Source: VRUE01 sp963702575
GTDB taxonomy: Bacteria; Actinomycetota; Thermoleophilia; Solirubrobacterales; 70-9
NCBI GenBank assembly: GCA_963702575.1
Contig: CAVPCU010000002.1
Location: 496,001 to 560,000 of the forward strand
Direction of reading: 5' to 3'
Length of the DNA stretch: 64,000 nt
The translations under genes were made by a program, and so were the position numbers. Every line of letters begins with the position of its first letter. Position 1 is the stretch's first letter. Positions 52,788 to 63,006 of the stretch are shown piece by piece. The notes under the pieces are model-generated. The model did not search any database. It saw nothing but the letters and a program-made list of their open reading frames with translations, and was not told the origin of the DNA.

Positions 52788-54198
52788 AGTCGTAGGAGAC
52801 CGGCTTCGACTCGACCCGATGGAAGGCCGCCGGCAGCAGGCGGGCGCTCCTTCGCGCCGCGGCCGCCGAGCCGACGAGGTCGATCTCGCGCAGCGGCGGC
52901 AGCGACCCCGTCGCGAAGCGGCCGCCGAGGTACCAGCGAAGCGGCTGGTTGGCTGAGTAGCGCGGCGAGACGACGGCCTTGCCGGGGCGCAGCGGGCCGA
53001 CCTGGGCGGCGGCGTTGCGCAGGTCCTCGCGCTGCAGCCGGGGCAGGCGGTCGATCTCGATCGCGAAGGCGAGCCCGCAGAGGCAGAAGGCCGCTGCCAG
53101 GCCGAGCCCGGCCCAGCCGGCGCGCCCGACCCCGAATCCGGCGCCGAGCAGGACGACGAGCGGCACGAAGGCGGGGATCAGGTTGCGCCCGTCGAGGTAG
53201 TCGGCGCCGAAGACGCCGAGCAGCAGTGGCAGCCCGACTGCGGCGCCGGCGACGATCGCGGCGACCCCGGCGCCGCGCCGCTCCTCGGGGGCGCCCAGCC
53301 AGAGGAGCAACGCCAACGCGGCGAGCGCCAGCGCTGCGGGGATGGCGAGCGGCACCGGGCCGGCGGGCCGGCTGCCGTGCTCGTCGCCGTTGTCCGCCCC
53401 GACGAGCTTGGCGCCCGCGCGTTCGAGGCGCTGGGAGAGCGGTTGCGCGGCGATCCAGTCGGCGTGGGCGTTGCCGGCCTGCCGCAACCCGATCGGCAGC
53501 AGCGCCAGCGCCATCGCGCCGACAGCCGCGACCGCCAGCACGACCGGCCATCCCCGGCCCACACCGCTGACTTTGTCTTTGTTGTCGCTATGCGTCCATA
53601 AGTGCGAACTCAGCAGAAGGAGGAGAGCCTCGGGCGCGACGACGAAGCCAACGAAGTAGTGGGTGGCTAGGGCGAGGGCGGAGGAGGCCGCCCAGCAGGC
53701 GAGGTCGCGGCGGCGATGCGTGCGCCGCGCGCGGGCGAAGAAGAGGAAGGACAGCGCGGTCAGGAAGAAGACGAGGGCGTAGGCGCGGGCGTCCTGCGAG
53801 AACCAGATCAGCACCGGGTTGACCGCGACGATCGCCGCCGCGATCGCCGCGGCGCGGCGCCGCAGCGGCAGGGCGAGGGCGGCGAGGTAGACGACGGCGA
53901 TCGATGCCGTGCCGGCGAGCGCCGAGAGCGAGCGCATCCCCACCTCGCCGAGGCCGAAGATGCGCGACCAGAGCCAGGCGAGGAGGTAGTAGAGCGGTGG
54001 GGTCGACTCGCTGCGAGAGACCGCGGAGAAGGTGTCGAAGAGGCTTGGATGGATCACCCGCCCGACGGTGACCGCCTCGTCGTAGCGGTAGCTCTGCAGG
54101 TCGAGGGTGGAGAAGCGCAGCGCCGCGCCGAGGACGACGATCGCGGCGATGACGAGCAGGTCCGGCGAGCCGGCGGCCCAGCGCCGCGCCTGCCGCAG
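52669..54198 (-). CDS. Membrane glycosyltransferase (GT39/ArnT-like)
   Basis: The product of about 509 residues has ten or more membrane helices and an early periplasmic acidic site, SYRYDEAVTVGRVIHPS, equivalent to the DE catalytic motif of protein mannosyltransferase and ArnT-like GT-C enzymes. STPPLYYLLAWLWSRIFG and QDARAYALVFFL follow. It would transfer a sugar from a polyprenyl-phosphate donor outside the membrane. No ATG or GTG start exists near the first helix. CTG 54198 or a codon closer to the upstream stop is possible. It follows the GH26-like gene directly, suggesting a linked glycan function. Confidence 0.8.
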   Translation of the reverse strand: MRQARRWAAGSPDLLVIAAIVVLGAALRFSTLDLQSYRYDEAVTVGRVIHPSLFDTFSAVSRSESTPPLYYLLAWLWSRIFGLGEVGMRSLSALAGTASIAVVYLAALALPLRRRAAAIAAAIVAVNPVLIWFSQDARAYALVFFLTALSFLFFARARRTHRRRDLACWAASSALALATHYFVGFVVAPEALLLLLSSHLWTHSDNKDKVSGVGRGWPVVLAVAAVGAMALALLPIGLRQAGNAHADWIAAQPLSQRLERAGAKLVGADNGDEHGSRPAGPVPLAIPAALALAALALLLWLGAPEERRGAGVAAIVAGAAVGLPLLLGVFGADYLDGRNLIPAFVPLVVLLGAGFGVGRAGWAGLGLAAAFCLCGLAFAIEIDRLPRLQREDLRNAAAQVGPLRPGKAVVSPRYSANQPLRWYLGGRFATGSLPPLREIDLVGSAAAARRSARLLPAAFHRVESKPVSYDFTLTRYRAAHPVRVPLARLERGALVGGGGRASVLVGSSP

Positions 54199-54206
54199 CC
54201 GCGTTG

Positions 54207-55277
54207 CTACGGCGCCACTCCCCCTGGGGGCGGCGGGGGCGCCTTCGGCGGGTCGGGCGCGAAAGAGGGGAAGCGGCCGTTGTGGATCAGGCTGCGCAGC
54301 ACGCCGAGGCTTTCGGGCCAGTTCTGCAGGCGGTAGGTGCTGGTCGAGCCGAAGTCCTGGTAGTAGACGAGCATCTTGCAGCGGCGGTGGCCGTCGACCC
54401 AGTCCATCAGCTTGCGCACGTATTCGGGGTCGTCGCCGTTGGAGACGCCCCACTCGGTGATCGCGAAGGGCTTGCTCGAGAAGCGGCGGTAGAGGCCGTT
54501 CAGCGACTTCCAGTCCTGGTCGTCGGAGTAGAAGTCGGTGCCGGCCCAGTCGACCCAGCGGTTCCCAGGGTAGAAGTGGCGCGGCCGGTTCTGGGGGATG
54601 GTCGGGGAGCCCGCCGGCAGCGGGCTCCAGATCACTTCGACCGGGGCCTTCGGCAGTCCGGGGACTTCGCTGCGCAGCGGCGGCAGGCCGGCTTCGCGCA
54701 GGCGGGCGTCGATCGCCGCCCGCTTGCCGCCGCCGTGGACGACGATGTAGATGCGGCGGAAGGCGCGGATGTAGGCGGCGGGGCTGTGGGCCGCGTCGCG
54801 CGGGTTGCCTTCGCAGTCGTAGGCGGCGTAGACGTTGAGGCAGCGGTTGGGCTCGCCCAGCGGGCGGATGTAGGCGCGCATCCCCTTCGCCCAGAAGAGC
54901 TTGTTGAGCCGGATCAGGTATTCGTCGCCGGCGCCGCTGGCGATCGCCGCCGGGGTGATGATCTCGTGGCCGTCGGCGGTGTCGGCGGTGGTGATGTGGA
55001 GGATCGGCCGCGCCCGCGCCGCCTGCCATCGTTCGATCGAGTCGGGGAAGTCCGAGCCCCAGGTGCGGAAGCTCTCGATCAGCGCCGGGTGCTTGTGGAC
55101 CGCGCTGGAGAAATGGCCGAAGTCGGCGCTGTCGCCGGTGTCGCTGACGCCGAAGAAGACGTGCTTGCCGCGCGGCACCAGCGAGGCCGTCGCGAGCGGC
55201 GCGACCGCGAGCAGGCAGAGGACCGCGGCGGCGCAAAGCGCGCCGAGGACGGCCGGCTTGTACCTGGCTCCCAGCAT
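54207..55277 (-). CDS. Secreted GH26-like hydrolase, paralogue 2
   Basis: The 356-residue product has a signal peptide (about residues 1-31) and is colinear with the protein at 19143-20267: KHVFFGVSDTGDSADF, PILHITTADT, the acid/base site YIRPLGEPNRCLN (Glu142 in both), VDWAGTDFYSDDQDW and a nucleophile-like FAITEWGVSNGD. It ends in a proline-rich tail. The conserved RPLGEPN variant suggests a subfamily of clan GH-A with its own substrate. It precedes a membrane glycosyltransferase gene with almost no gap. Confidence 0.72.
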   Translation of the reverse strand: MLGARYKPAVLGALCAAAVLCLLAVAPLATASLVPRGKHVFFGVSDTGDSADFGHFSSAVHKHPALIESFRTWGSDFPDSIERWQAARARPILHITTADTADGHEIITPAAIASGAGDEYLIRLNKLFWAKGMRAYIRPLGEPNRCLNVYAAYDCEGNPRDAAHSPAAYIRAFRRIYIVVHGGGKRAAIDARLREAGLPPLRSEVPGLPKAPVEVIWSPLPAGSPTIPQNRPRHFYPGNRWVDWAGTDFYSDDQDWKSLNGLYRRFSSKPFAITEWGVSNGDDPEYVRKLMDWVDGHRRCKMLVYYQDFGSTSTYRLQNWPESLGVLRSLIHNGRFPSFAPDPPKAPPPPPGGVAP

Positions 55278-55328
55278 GCGAAGTGGGAGATGGTGGCAGG
55301 CGAGCCCCTCGGACCTGAAAGACGTCCT

Positions 55329-56879
<1,551 letters not shown>

Positions 56880-56914
56880 CAGCTCACCCTAGGCGCTTCT
56901 CCGGCGGCGAGCGC

Positions 56915-57775
56915 TCAGGCGGGGCTCTCGGCGGGCACGGCCTTGGGCCGTGGGACGCGGCTGCGGCGCGGCCGCAGGCGATCCGGCCAGAGGACGTAGA
57001 GCGCCATCGGCACCGCGTAGAGCACGTAGACCAGCGCCTCGCCCACCGTCGGCTGCGGCTGCAGGCCGAGCATGCCGGTCAGCAGCGAGCCGGAGACCGT
57101 CCCCGGCTTGACCAGCCAGGAGAGGTCGACCGCCTGGGCCTGAAGGCCGCCGAGCCAGCCGGCCTCGTGGGCGGTGTGCATCGCAGTCGCCAGCAGCCCG
57201 GCGGCGACGAAGACGAGGACCAGGCCGGTGATGCGGAAGAAGCGCGTCAGGTTGATCCGTACGCCGCCGCGGTAGATGCCGAGCCCGATCGCGACCGCGG
57301 CGACCAGGCCGATCACCGCGCCCGCCCCGGCGGCGGTGGTGTCGGCGGTGTCCTGGAAGGCGGCGAGCAGGAAGGCCGAGGTCTCGAAGCCCTCGCGCAG
57401 GACCGCGAGGAAGGCCATCGCGACCAGCGCCGAGGTCGACCCGGTGGCCAGCGCGCTGGCGGCGCTCCCCTCGAGCGCCGACTTGATCCCGCGCGCGTGG
57501 CGCCGCATCCAGACGATCATGTAGCTGACGGCCGCCACCGCGACCAGCCCGACCGTGGTCTCGAGGCTGGCCTGGCCGCTCTCCGGCAGGTCCTGGCCGA
57601 TCACCCGCAGGGCCACCGCCACGCCCATGCAGAGGACGACGGCGATGCCGACGCCGATCCAGACCTGGCGCATCGCGTCGCGGCGTCCCTCCTTGGCGAG
57701 GAAGGCGGCGATGATGCCGATGATCAGCGATGCCTCGACGCCCTCGCGCAGGGCTATGACCAGGGTGGGGATCAT
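56915..57775 (-). CDS. efeU: FTR1-family high-affinity iron permease
   Basis: The 286-residue product has seven membrane helices and the two iron-binding REGxE motifs, ALREGVEASLIIGI (residues about 8-20) and AVLREGFETSAFLLA, as in yeast Ftr1 and EfeU. It imports ferric or ferrous iron. The usual EfeO and EfeB partners are absent on both sides (RecQ helicase and zwf), so it may act alone or with unlinked partners. A DtxR/IdeR-like box lies 43 bp upstream of ATG 57775, indicating iron repression. Confidence 0.92.
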   Translation of the reverse strand: MIPTLVIALREGVEASLIIGIIAAFLAKEGRRDAMRQVWIGVGIAVVLCMGVAVALRVIGQDLPESGQASLETTVGLVAVAAVSYMIVWMRRHARGIKSALEGSAASALATGSTSALVAMAFLAVLREGFETSAFLLAAFQDTADTTAAGAGAVIGLVAAVAIGLGIYRGGVRINLTRFFRITGLVLVFVAAGLLATAMHTAHEAGWLGGLQAQAVDLSWLVKPGTVSGSLLTGMLGLQPQPTVGEALVYVLYAVPMALYVLWPDRLRPRRSRVPRPKAVPAESPA

Positions 57776-57817
57776 CTGAGTAGCCTGTGTCCTCGGTCGC
57801 TTGGGAGGGATGCCTAA

Positions 57818-57831
57818 TTAGGGAACCCTAA
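57818..57831. promoter_or_regulatory. DtxR/IdeR-like iron box
   Basis: TTAGGG-AA-CCCTAA is a perfect palindrome in an AT-rich patch upstream of the iron permease gene. Its TTAGG/CCTAA halves match the DtxR/IdeR operator core, which supports iron-dependent repression. Confidence 0.55.
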
Positions 57832-57855
57832 CGAGACTCAAAACCTAGCAGGCCT

Positions 57856-59247
57856 TCAGGAAGAGGGCATCCAGGGCGCCTGCCAGGTGCAGATCCCCCG
57901 GGTCAGCTGCTCCGCCTGCTTCGGTCCCCAGCTCCGCCGCTCGTAGCGGTGGACCGGTCCCGGTTGGTCGAGAAGCGGCTGCACGATTCGCCAGGTCTGC
58001 TCGATCGAGTCCTCGCGGGTGAAGAGTTCGGTGCGGCCGTGCAGGGCGTCGTCGAGCAGGCGCTCGTAGGGCTCGGGCTCCTCGCCGGGCGCCTTTTCGA
58101 AGAGCACTTCGAGGTCGGCCGGCTCGAAGGCCTCCACGCCGGCCTTCTTCGCCAGGAAGCGGAGCTGCGCGCCCGGCTCGGGATCGATCCGGATCGTCAT
58201 CTGGTTCTGGCCGGGCCGCTTGCCCGAGCCGACCCCGAGCGGCGGCGGGCGCTTGAAGGCGACGAGCACCTCGGTCGCCTTCAGCGGCATCTCCTTGCCG
58301 GCCCGGACGAAGAACGGCACCCCGCTCCAGCGCCAGTTGTCGATCGCCAGTTCGAGCGCGACGAAGGTCTCGGTCTTCGATTTCGCCGCGACGCCGTCGA
58401 CCTCGAGGTAGCCGTCGTACTGGCCGCGCACGTAGTGCTCGGGGTCGGCGCTGCGGATCGCCTTGAACAGCTCGAGCTTCTTGTCGCGCACCGAGTCGGG
58501 CTGATTGCCCGCCGGCGGCTCCATCGCGACCAGCGCCAGCACCTGCAGGATGTGGTTCTGGACGACGTCGCGCAGCGTCCCGACCGGGTCGTAGAAGCGG
58601 CCACGGTCCTCGACGCCGAAGTCCTCGGCCATCGTCAGCTGGACGAAGGCCACGTGGTCGCGGTTCCAGACCGGCTCCAGCAGCGAGTTGGCGAAGCGCA
58701 GGTAGGTGATGTCCATCACCGGCTCCTTGCCGAGGAAGTGGTCGATGCGCAGGATCTGGGACTCGTCGAGGATCTCGTGCAGCTCGGCGTTGAGCACCAG
58801 CGCCGATTCGAAGTCGTGGCCGAAGGGCTTCTCGATCACCACTCGCGCGTCGTCGGTCAGCCCGGCGCCGCCGAGCCCGCGGACGACGGTTGAGAACAGC
58901 GAGGGCGGGACCTCGAGGTAGAAGACCGGGTGGCGCGCACCCCCCAGCGCCTCGCCGACGCGCTTGAAGGTGTCGGCGTCGGCGTAGTCGCCCTGGACGT
59001 AGGAGAGGCGGGCGGCGAGGCGGGAGAAGACGTCCTCGTCGGGGCTGGAGACGGTGGTCGAGATCGCTTCGCGGGCGTGCTGGCGCAGCCGCTCGTCGTC
59101 CCAGTCGTCGATCGCGACGCCGACGATCGGGCAATCGAGCTTGCCGCGCGACTCCAGCCGGTAGAGCGCGCGGAAGGTCATTTTCTTCGCCAGGTCGCCG
59201 CTGATCCCGAAGATCGTCAGGACGTCTGCAGGTAGGGTGGGGGCCAT
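57856..59247 (-). CDS. zwf: Glucose-6-phosphate dehydrogenase
   Basis: The 463-residue product catalyses the first oxidative pentose-phosphate step (glucose 6-phosphate to 6-phosphogluconolactone, NADP+). It shows the nucleotide fingerprint LTIFGISGDLAKKM (a GxxGDLA form), EKPFGHD, the catalytic RIDHFLGKE and FVRAGKEMPLKATEV. ATG 59247 is the only start before the fingerprint. It overlaps the ATG of the divergent gnd gene on the opposite strand, so no intergenic space remains for both promoters. Confidence 0.95.
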   Translation of the reverse strand: MAPTLPADVLTIFGISGDLAKKMTFRALYRLESRGKLDCPIVGVAIDDWDDERLRQHAREAISTTVSSPDEDVFSRLAARLSYVQGDYADADTFKRVGEALGGARHPVFYLEVPPSLFSTVVRGLGGAGLTDDARVVIEKPFGHDFESALVLNAELHEILDESQILRIDHFLGKEPVMDITYLRFANSLLEPVWNRDHVAFVQLTMAEDFGVEDRGRFYDPVGTLRDVVQNHILQVLALVAMEPPAGNQPDSVRDKKLELFKAIRSADPEHYVRGQYDGYLEVDGVAAKSKTETFVALELAIDNWRWSGVPFFVRAGKEMPLKATEVLVAFKRPPPLGVGSGKRPGQNQMTIRIDPEPGAQLRFLAKKAGVEAFEPADLEVLFEKAPGEEPEPYERLLDDALHGRTELFTREDSIEQTWRIVQPLLDQPGPVHRYERRSWGPKQAEQLTRGICTWQAPWMPSS

Positions 59248-60262
59248 GGAGCTCGGAATAGTAGGCCTCGGACGGATGGGGGCCAACATGGCGCGTCGGC
59301 TGATGGCCGACGGGCACCGGATCGTCGCCTACGACGTCAACCCCGACGCGGTCTCCCAGCTCGCCGGCGAAGGCGCCGAGGGCGTCTCCTCGCTGAAGGA
59401 CCTGGCCGCGGCGCTGACCCACCCGCGCTCGGTCTGGGTGATGGTGCCGGCCGGCGAGATCACCGAGCAGACGATCGAGGACGTCGCCGCCGTGCTCGAG
59501 GCGGGCGACGCGATCGTCGACGGCGGCAACTCCTACTACCGCGACGACATCCGCCGCGCCGAGAAGCTTCGCGAGGCGGGAATCGACTTCGTCGACTGCG
59601 GCACCAGCGGCGGCGTCTTCGGCCTCGAGCGCGGCTACTGCCTGATGATCGGCGGCCCCGACGGAGCGGTCGAGCGGCTCGACCCGATCTTCGCCTCGCT
59701 GGCGCCGGGGGTCGGCTCGGCGGAGCGCACGCCGGGGCGCTCGGGCGACCCCTCACCGTCGGAGAACGGCTACCTGCACTGCGGGCCGAACGGGGCCGGG
59801 CACTTCGTCAAGATGGTCCACAACGGGATCGAGTACGGGGTGATGGCCGCCTACGCCGAGGGCCTCAACATCCTCCGCAACGCCAACGCCGGCAAGGTCG
59901 AGCGCGAGGCCGACGCCGAGACGGCGCCGATGGAGCAGCCCGAGTACTACCAGTACGACGTCGACATCCCCGAGGTGGCCGAGGTTTGGCGGCGGGGGAG
60001 CGTGATCGGCTCCTGGCTGCTCGACCTGACCGCGGCCTCGCTGCAGGAATCCCCCGACCTCTCGGACTTCGCCGGCCGCGTCTCGGACTCGGGCGAGGGC
60101 CGCTGGACCTCGATCGCCGCGATCGACGAGGGCGTGCCGGCGCCGGTGCTGACGACGGCGCTGTACGAGCGCTTCTCCTCGCGCGGGCTCGACGACTTCG
60201 CCGACAAGGTCCTCTCCGCCATGCGCAAGCAGTTCGGCGGGCACGACGAGAAGGCTTCCTAG
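59246..60262 (+). CDS. gnd: 6-phosphogluconate dehydrogenase (decarboxylating, short form)
   Basis: The 338-residue product is the short GndA/YqeC-type enzyme: LGIVGLGRMGANMARRLM fingerprint, VWVMVPAGEITEQTIEDV, DGGNSYYRDDIRRAE, GTSGGVFGLERGYCLMIGG and the catalytic HFVKMVHNGIEYG (Lys and Asn). It oxidatively decarboxylates 6-phosphogluconate to ribulose 5-phosphate, often NAD-linked in this form. ATG 59246 overlaps the opposing zwf start; GTG 59237 is an alternative. pgl follows after 22 bp. Confidence 0.94.
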   Translation: MELGIVGLGRMGANMARRLMADGHRIVAYDVNPDAVSQLAGEGAEGVSSLKDLAAALTHPRSVWVMVPAGEITEQTIEDVAAVLEAGDAIVDGGNSYYRDDIRRAEKLREAGIDFVDCGTSGGVFGLERGYCLMIGGPDGAVERLDPIFASLAPGVGSAERTPGRSGDPSPSENGYLHCGPNGAGHFVKMVHNGIEYGVMAAYAEGLNILRNANAGKVEREADAETAPMEQPEYYQYDVDIPEVAEVWRRGSVIGSWLLDLTAASLQESPDLSDFAGRVSDSGEGRWTSIAAIDEGVPAPVLTTALYERFSSRGLDDFADKVLSAMRKQFGGHDEKAS

Positions 60263-60284
60263 CCCGCGGCGCGGGCGGCGGCCG

Positions 60285-60956
60285 ATGGCGATCGAGACCG
60301 AGGTCTTCGCCGACGACCGCGACGCCTCGCGGCGCGCCGCCGAGATCGTCGCCGAGGCGGGGCGCGAGGCGGTGGCGGAGCGGGGCGAGTTCTCGCTGGC
60401 GCTGAGCGGCGGCAAGACCCCCTGGGGGATGCTCGGCCACCTCGGCGACATGGAGGAGATGCCCTGGGAGCAGACGCGGGTCTTCCAGGTCGACGAGCGG
60501 ATCGCCCCGCCCGGCGACGACGCGCGCAACCTGACCCACATGGTGCAGGTGCTCTCGCTCTCCCACCAGGGGACGCTGCGGCCGATGCCGGTCACCAGCC
60601 GCGACCTCGAAGCGGCGGCGGCCGAGTACGAAGCCGGCCTCCCCGAGCGCCTCGACCTCGTCCATCTGGGCCTAGGCCCCGACGGCCACACCGCCTCGCT
60701 CGTCCCCGGCGACCCCGTGCTGGAGGTGAGCGACCGCCGCGTCGCCCTGACCGGCGGCGAGTACCAGGGCCACCGCCGCATGACCCTCACCTACCCAGAG
60801 CTAGCCGCGGCCCGCCAGATCCTCTGGCTGACGATGGGCGAGAAGGCCCGCGATCCGCTCGCCAAGCTCCTGGCCGGCGCCCGCACGATCCCCGCCGGCC
60901 GGGTCGAGAACGACCACATGGTCCTAGTCGCCGACGGGACCGCGCTGCCTGGTTAG
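60285..60956 (+). CDS. pgl: 6-phosphogluconolactonase
   Basis: The 223-residue product matches the DevB/SOL family: SLALSGGKTPWGMLGHLG, WEQTRVFQVDERIAPPGDDARNLTHM, LVHLGLGPDGHTASLVPGDP and RRMTLTYPELAAARQILWLTMGEKARDPL. It hydrolyses 6-phosphogluconolactone, completing the zwf-pgl-gnd oxidative branch encoded together here. The start is ATG 60285, in a likely operon with gnd. Confidence 0.95.
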   Translation: MAIETEVFADDRDASRRAAEIVAEAGREAVAERGEFSLALSGGKTPWGMLGHLGDMEEMPWEQTRVFQVDERIAPPGDDARNLTHMVQVLSLSHQGTLRPMPVTSRDLEAAAAEYEAGLPERLDLVHLGLGPDGHTASLVPGDPVLEVSDRRVALTGGEYQGHRRMTLTYPELAAARQILWLTMGEKARDPLAKLLAGARTIPAGRVENDHMVLVADGTALPG

Positions 60957-60985
60957 CCGGCCCTCATGGGCCGATCGGCGCTCGG

Positions 60986-61369
60986 CTACACCGAGGAAGC
61001 CGCCACGACCGAGACGTCTTCGTGAGCGATTGCCCCGCGCTCCTGGGCGCGGGCGGTCACGAGCGATGGCTTTCGGCCGGCCGGCGCAACATCGAGCACG
61101 AACTCGATCCCGAGTCGCCTGACGGCGTTGATGATCGTGTCGACCTCCGGGTTGTGCTCCCCAGACTCCAGCTTGACTACACGCGGCTGAGAGACGCCGA
61201 GCTCTTTTGCCAAAGCTCGCTGGCTCAGCTTGTGCTCAGCGCGATAGCGCAGCAAGGTGGCCGCAAACTCCCGCGCAGGGACAAGTCTCTGCCACTCCGC
61301 TCTGAAGCTGGGATCGGCAAGCTGCTCCTTCGCCAGGAGAGCATCCAAGTTCTTCCTAGAAGCTGCCAT
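60986..61369 (-). CDS. XRE-family regulator (HigA-like) next to the TIR gene
   Basis: The 127-residue product has an N-terminal helical extension (ASRKNLDALLAKEQLADPSFRAEW) and a central helix-turn-helix (LLRYRAEHKLSQRALAKELGVSQPRVVKLESGEHNPEVDTIINAVRRLG), as in HigA-type antitoxins. A short tail follows. No RelE/HigB toxin gene is adjacent. Instead it follows the TIR gene by 32 bp on the same strand. ATG 61369 lies just after a perfect 20-bp palindrome containing the -10 box, so it probably represses its own promoter. It could also control the TIR gene. Confidence 0.8.
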   Translation of the reverse strand: MAASRKNLDALLAKEQLADPSFRAEWQRLVPAREFAATLLRYRAEHKLSQRALAKELGVSQPRVVKLESGEHNPEVDTIINAVRRLGIEFVLDVAPAGRKPSLVTARAQERGAIAHEDVSVVAASSV

Positions 61370-61378
61370 CCCTACCAA

Positions 61379-61398
61379 TGATAATAGCTCTATTATCA
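61379..61398. promoter_or_regulatory. Perfect 20-bp palindromic operator/promoter
   Basis: TGATAATAGCTCTATTATCA has 9-bp arms around CT. On the minus strand it contains a TATTAT -10 element 11 bp before the XRE start. It lies between the TIR stop and the XRE start and is the obvious site for XRE autorepression. Confidence 0.6.
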
Positions 61399-61401
61399 AT
61401 A

Positions 61402-62916
61402 TCAAAGGTGGCTGCGTAGACGACTAAGAGCCACCTGAAGCTTCTCCTGATTTTCCTTATCAAGCTCGACGTGTAGCGTAAGGTCTACAGCCATCGGAGA
61501 CTCCTTGGTGGCTCCCTTGGCCCTTGCCTCCTCGACAAATAATGGGATTCGGGCGATCTGGTCGGCCGCGAGTTGTATGAACTCGCGGATTTGCCGGATC
61601 GGGTCATCTACCATGCGGGCCGTGAGCTCAAGAAGCTCGTTGTATTCACTGGACACACTGGTGCTCCTTAGCCCAGCCGCCCAATCCATCATTGACTCAT
61701 ACGTCTGGGTAACACCGCGCGCGATGTGGACGATCCGCTTGGAATCGCCAGCCACTCCTGAGGAGCCAAAAGCTTGTTCGAGCACATCGGGGTCGAACAG
61801 GCGATTCAGAATCTCCATGTGGCGACTTATCAACCCCGTCTGGCGACTCAGAAAATCGGGGACGGATTCCGACGGCTCGCGCACGGAGCCACTGGGAAGC
61901 CGCAGCTCGTGGTCAAGCCATTTGTCTTCCAGTCCGATTCGCCCTTGCATAAGCACCCCGGCATAGAGTCGATACTCCCACCAGTCAGATTGCTCTCTGA
62001 CAATCTCGGCCTGTTCCTCATCAGTAGTTGGAATCCGCAAGAGCAGCGGGCCTCGCTCGTCGCTGGGCTCGGGGGCCTCTGCCGCCGATCCCGCGGCGGA
62101 AGCTTCAGACAGACCAACAGACGATTGGCCTAGCACCAGAGAAATCTCTCGGGCCACCCTCTCGATGCCCGTGCTAGTCAAGGCTCCAAGTCGGTCTGCG
62201 AGAACCGGTGAATGCTGCACGATGAAGTGGTAATCAACGTTGTGCCAGACCGGAAGGATCACCTTCGATCCCGTATCAATCTCGCGCGCGGCCAAGCCGG
62301 CTAGCTCGCGCTGCGGCCACTCCTTCGCGAAGAAGGCTGGACTTAGGACAACGATCCCGAAACGACTACATGCCAGCGCTGTGTCAATTCGACGGCTGAG
62401 GCTGTCGCCGACTGTGAGCTTAAGCTCATCGAGCCAGACGGCCCAGCCGAGCGAAAGCAATTCCTGCGCCAACGGCCTGGCCACGTCCTCCTTGTCCTCG
62501 CTCGCGTGAGCAATGAAGGCGTCGTGTAGCTCGACCGGCTCTGCATCCGACTGAGACACGGCCTCAGATCCGCCCCTGCTCGTCCTGGTGTTCTCGACAC
62601 GAAACAGACTGGCGTCCCTGCGCCCGTCCGCGGTCACTCGCCAATTGTGCATCTGCTGAATATCCGATCCGTCCCAAATCGGGCTCGGACTCGTTCCGAG
62701 ATTGCGAGGGCCACACGCAATGAGATCTTCGCCGTGTAGCTCCTGCATGCAGCGGGCTAGGAGATCGATCCCGTCCCTGGCGATGATCCCCTCGTCAACC
62801 GCCGCCTCATAGAGATTCCAGCTCGATGCGAGGATCGCTCGTCTTGAGCCATCTCGTTGCAGGCGATCCATAAGGTCGAGAACCTCGGACGCAATGGGCT
62901 GTCGGCCAGAGTTCAT
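61402..62916 (-). CDS. TIR-domain protein, candidate defence effector
   Basis: The 504-residue product has three parts. Residues 1-115 are a helical domain (SEVLDLMDRLQRDGSRRAILASSWNLYEAAVDEGII) ending in a short beta segment. Residues 130-265 are a TIR domain: HDAFIAHASEDKEDVARPLAQ, GWAVWLDELKLTVGDSL, FGIVVLSPAFFAKEWPQREL with Glu204 at the NADase catalytic position. Residues 300-504 are a helical domain (QTGLISRHMEILNRLFDP, then QVALSRLRSHL) of unknown family. TIR domains of this bacterial type can hydrolyse NAD+ upon phage sensing. The gene is visibly less GC-rich than its neighbours, suggesting transfer. ATG 62916 has only a weak ribosome site. Confidence 0.82.
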   Translation of the reverse strand: MNSGRQPIASEVLDLMDRLQRDGSRRAILASSWNLYEAAVDEGIIARDGIDLLARCMQELHGEDLIACGPRNLGTSPSPIWDGSDIQQMHNWRVTADGRRDASLFRVENTRTSRGGSEAVSQSDAEPVELHDAFIAHASEDKEDVARPLAQELLSLGWAVWLDELKLTVGDSLSRRIDTALACSRFGIVVLSPAFFAKEWPQRELAGLAAREIDTGSKVILPVWHNVDYHFIVQHSPVLADRLGALTSTGIERVAREISLVLGQSSVGLSEASAAGSAAEAPEPSDERGPLLLRIPTTDEEQAEIVREQSDWWEYRLYAGVLMQGRIGLEDKWLDHELRLPSGSVREPSESVPDFLSRQTGLISRHMEILNRLFDPDVLEQAFGSSGVAGDSKRIVHIARGVTQTYESMMDWAAGLRSTSVSSEYNELLELTARMVDDPIRQIREFIQLAADQIARIPLFVEEARAKGATKESPMAVDLTLHVELDKENQEKLQVALSRLRSHL

Positions 62917-63006
62917 GTGCGGAGCATAGGCTCGCGTGAGTCCGTACCCCTGCGTGCATCGAGTGTGATGGATGCGACCTCGGTTCCGCCCGCCCCCGTC
63001 GGCATC

